Positions 49,051 to 59,234 of a stretch of DNA of 64,000 nucleotides are shown here, piece after piece. Origin of the DNA: Owenia fusiformis (lineage: Eukaryota > Annelida > Polychaeta > Sabellida > Oweniidae); contig CAIIXF020000004.1 in assembly GCA_903813345.2 (NCBI GenBank), positions 10,302,196 through 10,366,195 of the forward strand, given 5' to 3'. Below the pieces are notes generated by a model that saw only the letters and a list, made by a program, of their open reading frames with translations, searched no databases and was not told the origin of the DNA. A program made the position numbers and the translations under genes. Within the stretch, counting starts at the first letter, position 1. The number at the start of each line of letters is the position of its first letter.

Positions 49051-49283
49051 GTAGGGCACACTCAGGGATCAACTTTATTGACTTTTTTTGTACTGGTTTA
49101 TACCCTCCCGCTCTTTAAGCAAGGGCGATGAATTGTAATTTTTCAGTCGAAACAACCAAAAACACATTTTATTATTTTTTGTTTCACATTTAACTAAAAA
49201 ATTGAGTTGAACTTAGTATTTTTTCAAAACAACTCTGAATATGTAAAAGCTGTAAATAAAGTTGATCCTTATTTGAGCCCTAT
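49051..49283. mobile_element. MITE with tagggctcacac ends, copy 2 (reverse)
   Basis: Left gtagggcacactcagggatcaac and right gttgatccttatttgagcccta. It aligns with the reverse complement of 45,863-46,097. It starts about 36 bp after the mariner-like element ends. Confidence 0.7.
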
Positions 49284-49289
49284 AATTAT

Positions 49290-50060
49290 TTACTTTGCCA
49301 AAAGTTCATGTTACGGTTATGGTGATATTTAAAAAACATATATATGTATACGTAAAATAGGACAAATATCCTCGACAACAGTGACCTTTGATTTGAAAAT
49401 GCATTTTGAGGTCGAGTTTTCGATGTCCAAAATGATGCTGAAAACAATGGATAGCACGAGTTTTCCCTCTGGGAAAATAACATGGGATATGTGTTTGTTT
49501 TTTAACTTTATCGCATTTCAATGCGCATCCCCTTTTCAGAAATTATTATTTTAGTGTTAGAACAAACTTTCGATACGTTTAAATTGAGAAAATCAAGATC
49601 CTCTTTTTAGAAAATAAGCCTAACATTTTTTTAAAAGTGCAAAGGTTGGGCCCTTATCGATAATTTTCAGAGAGTTGGACTTATATTTTACTATCATGGG
49701 GACTTCACTTGAAAGAAAACATATTGTTTTAATAAAAAACATTGTATTTATTGCCAGAAAGTTCTCATGGTGAAAGATATGACTGCCTAAAATCACTTGC
49801 CATACTGAACATGGACCTTTTCCTACTATTTTGTATACTTACTGCTATTATCTAAAAAAATATATACAAAGAAACTCATACAAACTCATTTTTTTGACGG
49901 TTGCACCTTGGGGCATGCCGTTTAGCCCTTTCGTGTCACTATTTTGAGTGCAGACAAGTAGATTAGACAGGTTCCAATTCAAATAATTCAAGTTTTTGAG
50001 GCATTTTTTAGAAAAAGCAACATACCTATTTTTACTAGATCAGTTTTTCATGCTGATAAA
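49290..50060. other. Non-coding DNA
   Basis: Around 49,430-49,490 (aatggatagcacgagtttt, gggaaaataacatgg) a fragment of the large foldback family of 16.4 and 52.2 kb is visible. No gene. Confidence 0.4.
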
Positions 50061-50070
50061 GATATTAAAA

Positions 50071-50648
50071 GATGACAGCTCAACAGGGTGGTCACGACAC
50101 TGAATTTTGGCATTTTTACCCCCCTAGGAAAATATTCTAAGGGGTACTATGAAACTAGTTCATAACTCAAAGGATATATGAGCTGTTGTTCTGAGTTGTA
50201 CACCATACATTGGTAGTACAAATATTAATACTATCCTAAAGTTATAGGTTGATAGCATTATTGGTCTCAGAAAAATACAATAAACAGGAAAAAGATACGT
50301 AATTTTTGTCTTGCCAATTTTATATTTGTAGCTTCAAGCAAAATATGACAGCTTTAAAAGATGACAGCTCAACAGGGTGGTCACGACACTGAATTTTGGC
50401 ATTTTTACCCCCCTAGGAAAATATTCTAAGGGGTACTATGAAACTAGTTCATAACTCAAAGGATATATGAGCTATTGTTCTGAGTTGTACACCATACATT
50501 GGTAGTACAAATATTAATACTATCCTAAAGTTATAGGTTGATAGCATTATTGGTCTCAGAAAAATACAATAAACAGGAAAAAGATACGTAATTTTTGTCT
50601 TGCCAATTTTATATTTGTAGCTTCAAGCAAAATATGACAGCTTTAACA
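50071..50648 (+). repeat. Direct tandem duplication, 289-bp period
   Basis: gatgacagctcaacagggtg starts at 50,071 and 50,360, and the following 289 bp are almost base-for-base the same (for example gagctgttgttc vs gagctattgttc). The low divergence means a recent event or an assembly duplication. Confidence 0.92.
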
Positions 50649-50649
50649 G

Positions 50650-51540
50650 CTCATAGTAGTATTCTTAAAACATTTCCAAGCTATGTGTGGTATTGTGATA
50701 CATCTATTTAAGTTATGAAGTACTATTTTGTAATTTTAATATGACTTTATAGTGCCCTACCTCTGGAAAATTGAAGAAAGTGGATGTGGTGAATTTTATC
50801 ATTTTGCAGCATTAAGTTAGAAACATGTATTGATAGACACCAAATCAATAAATTCATACCATCTTCAAATGTTAGGTGACATTCTAATTCATTTATTACT
50901 AGAATATAGGAATTCAGATATTTTATATGTAAGTTTTCAATTTAGTACATGTATCACAATGAAATCTAGTGTAATCACATACTGGAGAGGTTGGCATACA
51001 GTCTGGACATTGACATAAAGTCTAAACATTATAATCATCAATTTATCTCATTTGAGCAACTAGACTATGGTGGTCATCATGCACAAATAATGTACTACAG
51101 TGTCCCATGTACTAGGGCATTTGAGCCATATATACCTCCTGGTATATATACCTTTACAACCCATTCAGAAGGGTCATTTACAATGTGCAAAACATGGCAA
51201 AAGTGCGCAAAACTGTTAGTTCTCATCATCTGACCATATAGCAGTCCTCATTAAGCCATGATGCATCACAGCCAGATGTTAGAAAAGTAGCTAAGAATCT
51301 TTTTTATTAAACAAAGATGACTTTCCCACCGATGGTTCCTCACACTTGTATAGCTTAGTGTAACTTATTTATTATTATTTGGGAGAATTTGAACATTTCC
51401 CCCTTTTTACACTTTGAATTTTAAACAACATTACCAATTAATAATATATTGTGGATCTTTTGGGAGATATTATATTTGAGATTGTAAGAAATACATTGGT
51501 AGGTCAACTGTACACGTTGCTTTCAATCTTGTTTACTCTA
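50650..51540. other. Non-coding DNA, no gene seen
   Basis: Short plus ORFs (50,830-51,018; 50,991-51,233) have no domain and poor composition for a protein. Confidence 0.4.
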
Positions 51541-52135
51541 TATACAGGGTGTTCAGGAAATAAAGATAATAATGTCATAACTTTTTTATTTATTCATGGA
51601 TTTCAATAAAGTTTGCAGGGATTATAGTTTAAACATATTTAAACTTACTTGTGGAGTTTCAGCTTCAAGCGATTTGATTTGTCATTTCTGTGGTTGGCAT
51701 AGCAACGCGAGTAGCGCTAAGGCGGGACACATGGTATAACTGCTGTAGTTTCTGTGTATTATTTAGCATGGCAAACCAATTTTGACTCCATATTTAAAGC
51801 TTTCTTGGTGCATCTCCATGATAAAATTCTTCTATTGCTTTGTTTTATGATATTAAAGTCTTATAAATGCTTTTTTAATGATATTCAATGGGATTTTCAT
51901 GACTTATGCAGGCATTACATAGAAAGCGACCCGGGATGCAATTTCTCTTCCACTTGGACAATTCCCCCTCCCATACTGCTGCCATAATCACTAAAAATTG
52001 AGCAGCTGAGATTAGAGCAACTCAAGCATCCACCTTATACACCCAACCTAGCGCCAAATGATTTATACTTCTTTGCTGAATCTGATTCTGCATTTAAATA
52101 CCAAGACTTCAGTTTACTTCAACTGTCATGACTAA
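51541..52135 (+). pseudogene. Degenerate mariner-like transposon
   Basis: A typical outer end (tatacagggtgttcaggaaat) at 51,541 is followed by the last half of a mariner transposase in broken frames: LDNSPSHTAA near 51,955-51,985, then a stop, then HPPYTPNLAPNDLYFF near 52,030-52,075. Those are the second catalytic Asp motif and the (Y)SPDLAPSDFFLF motif of mariners. The N-terminal half is mostly lost. No clear right TIR. Confidence 0.75.
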
Positions 52136-52168
52136 AGCATTTGATAGTATTTTACATAATAATGTTAT

Positions 52169-52828
52169 AAAGGAGCATGTAGGTTATCGCAAACAACTTC
52201 AGACAATTCTAACTTGAATTATAAATATTTTCTGACCATGGACATGGGTATATCTTTTAGATCTATTCATTATCTTCAAGAAAAGTAAATATAATGATTA
52301 ATCAGACCTAAGTGATATTAAAGTGAATGGCCCAATCAACATACTTTTTACTAAAAATGTTGACCTAATTTTTACCAAAGATGCAACCTTTAATTATGCA
52401 TAATTAGAATATGCTTTGAGACATGTTATATTTCCTAGGAGGAAAAGTGGATTGCTCCAGGGACTTTAAAGATACTGAATTTGGATGACCAAAATGAACT
52501 GAAACCAATGGATAGCATGAATTTTTTCAAAAGGGAAATAACATGGAGAACACTAATCTTAGTGGAATTTAGTTTTCTTTTCAAGAGCTATTTGATACAT
52601 TAAGATAAATAATAGTAATGCATTAGACATTGTTAAAATGATTGCATTTTTGGTGAAAATGAGGTCAACAACTTTGAAAAAATATATTGATGGGTTGATT
52701 GCTAGTGGAATATTTCCGAGTCCGATTGACTTTATTATCCCTGTATACCTGTCTTCATGGTCAGAAAATAGTCATAATCAAAGATATAACTGTCTGAAAT
52801 TGTTTGTGATAACTTACCTGAACCTTTC
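52169..52828. mobile_element. Large foldback element, copy 2
   Basis: Starts aaaggagcatgtaggttatcgc and closes with tgtttgtgataacttacctgaacctttcc. The arms pair through the middle (gttgaccta / gaggtcaac; ccaatggatagcatgaattttttc). It aligns to 16,429-17,147, which fixes the element boundaries. Confidence 0.75.
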
Positions 52829-52829
52829 C

Positions 52830-54200
52830 ACGTCAAATCAGGAGTGACAAAATTATTTCCACCAAATTTTTGACATGTCTTCAAATACGATAGTATTTTC
52901 TTCATAAGATAGAGTGTCACTTGTGAAATTTATTGATTGACCAGAGATCGTACCACATCTTTATGACATAGAAGCGAAATAGCCATATTGAACTTTAATG
53001 ATGTTTGTTTAATTGTTGTTTGCCACTTTTCGACAATTGTCAAAATTTGGGGGAGGGGTACAATAGGTTAAAAAATTCATTTGACTCTGACTATCCTTAA
53101 ATGAGCACTGATTCACCCGAGAGCATAACTTTTCCAAAACATGTAAGTATTATTTTTGGACCACTCACATTAATGTTTCGTCTAATTTTACCTTAGAGTT
53201 TCATCATCATTGTCCAAATCATAGGCCATATTTGTTGAGATATATGAATGTTCATTAACAAAATGACATAGAACTGATAAACGCTTTCTTGTGCGTGTCA
53301 GCCATGGTCTACCAAATTGCTATTCAGTAGGAAGAAACTCATTTTTCAGTTTCCATTTTAATTTCCTGACAAATAGAGCGATCATCCCAGGATTTTTTCT
53401 ATGATATATGTGTCGCCATAGCAACTTCTGTTTTAGAGAACAATAGAACAATAGAAAAGATTACTTTACCATAATTTTAATCATCCCACATTCTAGACAT
53501 ATTTAGAATTAAAAATATGAAGAGAATGACAAAACCTCTTAAAACACATTTCTTAGGAAACAAATAGTGTGGTATTCTTGTTATTATGGCAACAGAGTTT
53601 TTTCATTTTGTCATTTTTGTCATACAGATTACCTATCATACCAGGACCAAATCCTGAAAATTTGAATTCAGTATCTTCATTAGAATGAGTGACTAAGAGT
53701 GACTAAGAAGTCATGTAAATTTTTACTCCTGAAAAGTTCACAAAATCTTCATAAATAAGTAAAGTTGTATCTAAAGGTTCTGCATAGGTATCTATGAATA
53801 TATGGAGCACGCAAATGTGATATTTTGAAAAATAAACTTGGAGTATGCAAAGAGATATATGCACAAACTGCAGGATATTTAGACAGAAGCTGAATACTAC
53901 AAACATACAATATAAAATACATGCTGGATAAATTAGCTACAGCCAGCACTACAAAATATTTACCTTGCAAGGGACAACCTTGGATTAGCCCTATATTGTT
54001 GCAGCTTGACTTATTAACTGTAAAGACCTGTGAACACTTGTACTAAAAGCTACACACCATATCACTAGAGGTTTATTGTGCTGTTGATTGTGATACTAAC
54101 ACTGATCATTAACTCTTCATCACTACGCATTTTACCCTGAACTGTTCATCATTGATTGATCGATCTGTTGATTATTGAATGGTTAATTGCGATGTGACCT
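52830..54200. other. Non-coding DNA; last part probably LINE 5' UTR
   Basis: No gene up to about 53.9 kb. The region just above 54,226 should hold the 5' UTR and internal promoter of the LINE below, but I cannot mark where it starts. Confidence 0.4.
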
Positions 54201-54225
54201 CGACTGAGATATAACTGCATCCAGA

Positions 54226-55350
54226 ATGCCGGGTCACTCTCCTACCGGCACAAAACAGCCTCGCAAAAGACGCCTTAAGACAAGGAATATTCAGAGGCGT
54301 AAATCCTACTCTGAAACTCCGACATCTTGGGATGATACCACTGACTATTGTGATTCGCCAGTTAACGAAACAGTCGACAAATGTTCGGCTTCACCAGAGA
54401 TATTTACCCCTTCACAACCTGCAGACTCAGCTCCAGTGAGTGCAAACCCAGGTCACAACCAGGAAAGCTGCCAGACAACAACTGATCCAAAACCATTTCA
54501 CCAACCTGCACCAAACAAGCCAGATCCCAATTCACTACAGCAATCTTACACGGAATCTCTCCAGAATGAAATTTTGAACGTCATCAAAACAAAATTAATA
54601 AAAGCGGTAAAAGATGACTTGGTGAAAGTTGTCAAAGCAGAGATCATTTCAGAATTTAAACAATGCATTCTACAAAGCATGAATGAGCTTGAACAAAGGT
54701 TGAATGACAAGATGAAGATTGAGCTAGATTCATTTAAAGAGGGTGCCTTACTGTTTGAGCATAGTGTGACAAAACGCGTTTCTGAAATTGATGGTAGGAT
54801 GAAAAATATTGAAGAAAGTAAAATAGAAATATGCCAACCCCCTTTCCCACCTGAAAAAAGCGTGATCATTAGGAATGTGCCCCAGAAATCGGATGAAAAT
54901 GTAACGAGCAAAGCTGTCATGGTTGTGAAAGAAGGTCTTGGACTAAACCCAGACATGATAGTTAAAGTAGAGAGGACTAAAATGCGAAACAGCAAACCAG
55001 GAGTGATAAAAGTCCAAGTGAACTCAATGGAAAATAAAATACAAATCTTGAAGCACAAAAAGGCTCTGATGGAAAAACCTAAGTTCAAAACTGTGTACAT
55101 CAATGGAGCAAAGTCTCATGAGGAGCGACTCATAGATATAAATACTAGAGAAATGCTCAAGATCATACCTGGTGGTGACAAGTTGATAGTTACAGGCAAT
55201 GGACGACTTAAAAAGAAACAAGACAATACAGCACATAAGCATGATGAACACACAACCAATTATGAAGAAGCTTGGGTAAATGTTCCTTCATCGAGATCCC
55301 GAGGGAGAGGCCGACCACCTCGTGGGAGAGGTCATGCTTGGAACAGTTAG
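54226..55350 (+). CDS. LINE ORF1 protein (L1-ORF1p-like RNA-binding protein)
   Basis: An intact 374-codon frame. Order: basic N-terminus (KQPRKRRLKTRN), Ser/Pro-rich linker to about 110, long coiled coil about 112-195 (EILNVIKTKLIKAVKDDLVK...), an RRM-like part about 208-275 (KSVIIRNVPQ, then KPGVIKVQV), a CTD-like KALMEKPKFKTVYING part to about 315, and an RG-rich tail (RSRGRGRPPRGRGHAW). This is the plan of L1 ORF1p: a trimeric coiled-coil RNA chaperone that packages the element RNA. No stop or frameshift is seen, unlike the RT fragments at 42-45 kb. It ends at TAG, with ORF2 in the same frame beyond. Confidence 0.88.
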   Translation: MPGHSPTGTKQPRKRRLKTRNIQRRKSYSETPTSWDDTTDYCDSPVNETVDKCSASPEIFTPSQPADSAPVSANPGHNQESCQTTTDPKPFHQPAPNKPDPNSLQQSYTESLQNEILNVIKTKLIKAVKDDLVKVVKAEIISEFKQCILQSMNELEQRLNDKMKIELDSFKEGALLFEHSVTKRVSEIDGRMKNIEESKIEICQPPFPPEKSVIIRNVPQKSDENVTSKAVMVVKEGLGLNPDMIVKVERTKMRNSKPGVIKVQVNSMENKIQILKHKKALMEKPKFKTVYINGAKSHEERLIDINTREMLKIIPGGDKLIVTGNGRLKKKQDNTAHKHDEHTTNYEEAWVNVPSSRSRGRGRPPRGRGHAWNS

Positions 55351-55380
55351 GATAAAAACCAGCCCTGTTGTCTAAAAATC

Positions 55381-56185
55381 ATGCATTGGAATATAAATTC
55401 ATGGACTAAGCAAAATGGAAAAATAAGAGCAGATATCATTAAATCAGTTGACCCTGATGTAGTATGTCTTGTTGAAACAAAACTCATAAACAACGATGAA
55501 ATTACCTTGCCAGGCTGGAAGTGGTTTGGACAAAACAGAAAATCGCTAAAAAATACAGCCAAATGTGGATCAGGGGGTGTTGGAATTCTTATTCGAGAAT
55601 CCCTACTTTCAGACTGTAGCATTGAAATCGTAGAAAATTCATTTGAAGGTATTTATGCAGTCAAGCTACATCATACAAACACTGACAGTTCTATTCTCAT
55701 AGTAGTAGCATATCTCCCACCTGAAGGTGGCGCAAGAGGACGAGATTCCCTTGGCTTTTTTGACACTCTGCTGCAAATAACGTATGATTATGCAGATGTG
55801 GACAAGTTAATAATATCAACTGATGTAAATGCCAGGATAGCAGATATGCTTGACTTTATGCCAGATATTGACAATATTCCCCGAAGGAAAAACATTGATA
55901 TTTCAAAAAATAAACATGGCGAATGTTTCATAGATTTTCTCTTAGAATCCAAATGCTGTGTACTGAATGGTCGTTTTGATCCACTTCATGATGATTTTAC
56001 ATTTTTGTCAACAAGAGGCTCTTCTGTTGTAGACTATATGGTTACACCAAATGTGATGCTATCAGACTTCCTTCATTTTGAAGTTAAAACAGTTGCTGAT
56101 GCATGCAATGACTTTAATATACATCCTGATAGTAAAAGAACTAAATTACCTGACCATTCTATGCTAATTTGCACTGTGAAAAAAG
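55381..56185 (+). CDS. LINE ORF2 N-terminus: APE-type endonuclease, no reverse transcriptase
   Basis: From ATG 55,381 (the frame is open from 55,351). Catalytic motifs appear in order: HWNINSW (Asn), LVETKL (Glu), AYLPPEG, STDVNAR (Asp-x-Asn), NGRFDP, SSVVDYMV and PDHSML (Asp-His). That is a complete APE-like nicking endonuclease, which cuts the target DNA to prime reverse transcription. LINE homology stops near 56,180; the frame runs to 56,240 in unrelated sequence. The reverse transcriptase is missing on the 3' side, the opposite of normal 5' truncation. Cause: an internal deletion, a later insertion or a recombination break. Confidence 0.88.
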
Positions 56186-56630
56186 CCAAATATAGTTTGT
56201 ACTATAGCAAACTATTTTTTAGAATAACCCCCATATAGTTTGAATTTCACCTAAAATATGGGCGAGAATAGTTTCTCCCATATTCCTAAAAACGGAACAC
56301 TTTAATATAATTCCTGATATACTCTCCGGTACGCCCATATAAACTAAAATAAGTTGCATATATCATTGCAGAGTGTATATCTTTACTGAACTATTTTCCA
56401 CTTATACGCCTCAAAGTAGGAATCAAACCTACTATATGCGGTGAAAAACAACTTATATTAAATAAAAACAGACTATATCAAACTATACTTGACTTATTCT
56501 TCTCTTATTCTACCTCAAAACAAACTATACGCGTCTTATACGCGATATTACGTAATAACTTCAGTTCCAGAGTTTGTTTTAACAGATTAAAAGCAAAGTC
56601 CAGCATTGAATGTATTTTGTTATCAATGCT
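56186..56630. other. AT-rich segment with aactata / tatagttt words
   Basis: Contains many short inverted words (tatagtttg, caaactata, cgcccatata) and may be a separate insertion that cut the LINE. I could not define matching ends. Confidence 0.35.
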
Positions 56631-56633
56631 AAT

Positions 56634-59200
56634 TAATACGCTTGTTCAGATTAATCTGGTCATTTCTATAACTGAGGGTTCTAATTTCCATCAAAAAGTC
56701 ATTTAGAAATTAAGCTTTTTACTTTTACTAAATTGGACAATGAAGGTCGAATTATAATTAACACCGTGTTAAATTTTGGATTTATTTCATTAAGTCTGTG
56801 GAAAGTTACATTTTTCAATTCACTTGGTATTGAAGTAAAAATAATATACAATAAAATGTTTAGTATAGTTGCAATAAGAGGGAATCGTAGAGAATATTTT
56901 TTCCTGTATGGTAAGCAGTTATTTCCTGTATTATAGCGAAATAAGATATAATAACTATTTTTGAAAATTAATTTTTATTTAATAATATCAATCGTGTATT
57001 ATTTGAAGGGAACAACATATAATGCTATATAATATAGAATAATATTCTAGTCAGGAGCAAATAATATGTTGGCATTTGCAATCAAAACCGGATTATATGA
57101 GTTTATTTTTGAGCCGTTTAATTAGTCCCTAAGTATTCAATTCCTATGAAATGAGTTTCATTCACACTAATTAATCCGTTTGTTAGGATTAATTTCTACA
57201 GCTGATGGTTCTTATTTCTCAAAAAATTATTTGCAAATTAAGTTTTTACATATTTGTTTGATTGAATAATGTCCCTCGAGTTATGATTAAGATTGTGTTA
57301 AATTTGGGATTCAATCGATCAATCCATTGGAAAGTTAATTTTTTATTCTTAATAAATGAGTTTTCCTCACATTTTTACTCTATTGTTTCTCTGTCACATC
57401 AGGTTTACAACAAACAACATTTAAATCCCCCTCTTATACAGGTACGAACAACCACCTGTACTCTTCACTTTGCCAACCAAAAACAGTCATGAAACGGAAC
57501 TGCTTAATATTCAATTAATATATTACGCATTTTATACAAGCCCGTACCTAAGGACCCCCTTCCCCTGGCCAACAATTCTTTAAAGAAATGCAGTTTTTCA
57601 CCATTCACATACATGTATTGACATGTCAGAGCAATGTTATTAGTAAAACTTTAATCCCTAAGTATTCAATTTCTATGAACTGAGTTTTGTTCACCCTGAT
57701 AAATAATCTGTTTGTTAGAGTTAGTGGATTAATTTCTACAGCCTCCATGTATGGCTCTAATTTCCACAAAAAAATACAAATTAAGTTTTTCATATTTATT
57801 TGATTGTATAGTGTACCTCGTGCTATGATTAACATTGTGTTAAAATTTGGATTCAATCAATTAACTCATTGGGAAGTAATTTTCTGATTTTTAATTATGG
57901 GGTTTCCTCACAATTTAACTCCATTGTTTCTCTGTAACATTAAGTTTAATATAACAAACAACATTTAAAGCCCTCTCTTACACAGACACAAACAAACACC
58001 ACTATTCACTTCGCAAACCACACAAAACGTTTATAACACAAAATTGCAGCTCAATACATTACGCCTTTGATACAGGTCTGTGGCCATGGGGGAGGTCGTG
58101 CAATACAATTGTTTCTTTTAGAATTGGACCATTTCTGTTTATAACAGCTGGTTTTATTAATCATTCTTTGTTTTCCGTTTCAATATATACATATACAAAA
58201 GGTGCAAGATTCGGTATGTTTAGTTGATAATGTAATAATGCAAATAAAGAAACGGGCGCATTTTACATTCATTGCAAATGTTTCATCTGACAAATTGATG
58301 ATTATGTTTTGAGCAAATTGGTGCATGGAAGAACAAACTGATGCAAATAACAAACAGTATGGACATACAGATACATGTATGTCAGAGCAATATGATAAGT
58401 AAGACTTTAATCCCTAATTATTCAATTTCTATTAAATGAGTTTCGTTAACACTGATTACTAATCTGTTTGTTAGAGTCAATGGATTAATTTCCTACAGCC
58501 AACGATTCTAAGTTAAACAAAAAATAGTTTTGCAAATTAAGTTTTTTATATTTATTTGATTGTATATTATCCCCCATGTTATGATTAACATTGTGTTAAA
58601 ATTTGGATTCAATCGATCAATTCATTGGAAAAATAATTTTTTAATTCTTAATTAATAAGTTTTCCTCACATGTTTACTCTATTGTTTCTCTGTCACATCA
58701 AGGTTACAATAAACAACATTTAAATCCCCCTCTTATATTACACAGGCACACCCACCTGTATTCACTTTGTCAGCCAAAAAACAGTCTTGACACAGAAATG
58801 CTCAATATTCAGCTAAATACATTACGCATTTATACAGACCCGTACCTAGCGACCCCCTCCCCTTGGCCAACAATTCTTTCAAGATCATGCAGTTTTTCAC
58901 CATCTCGTACATGTATTGACATGTCAGAGCAATATAAATAAAACTTTAATCCCCAAGTATTTAATTTCTATGACATGAGTTTTGTTCACTGATAACTAAT
59001 CCGTTTGTTAAGAATTAAAGGATTAATATTTACAGCCGATGGTTCTGATTTCCACAGAAAAATAATTTGCAAATTAAGTTTTTCTAATTTATTTGATTCT
59101 TTAGTGTCCTTCTTGCTATGATTAATAATGTGTTAAAATTTGGAATTAATCGATTAACTCATTGAAAAATGAATTTTTTGATTTTTAATGAATGACTTTT
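56634..59200 (+). repeat. Macrosatellite, about 535-bp period, five units
   Basis: The anchor phrase (taat.cgtttgttag.attaatttctacag) lies near 56,634, 57,170, 57,700, 58,460 and 58,996. Each unit also has ttaagttttt.atatttatttgatt, tgattaacattgtgttaaa.tttggat and tttctctgtaacat. Spacings are about 536, 530, 760 and 536; the long unit carries an extra 225 bp or so (about 58,090-58,390). Many small indels, so it is old. Confidence 0.8.
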
Positions 59201-59234
59201 CTTCACCTTTAATCCACAGTTATTACCCAAATGT

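Larger units (their letters stand above)
53990..56185 (+). mobile_element. 3'-truncated non-LTR retrotransposon
   Basis: Combines intact ORF1 and the endonuclease part of ORF2. The right edge near 56,180 is where a different AT-rich segment with repeated aactata/tatagttt words begins. The clade is not certain: ORF1 is L1-like, and the endonuclease would fit several clades. Left edge is approximate. Confidence 0.7.

Noticed and set aside
54546-55103. 185-codon minus-strand ORF
   Set aside because: Antisense of LINE ORF1; hydrophobic run is a by-product of the coiled-coil codons.
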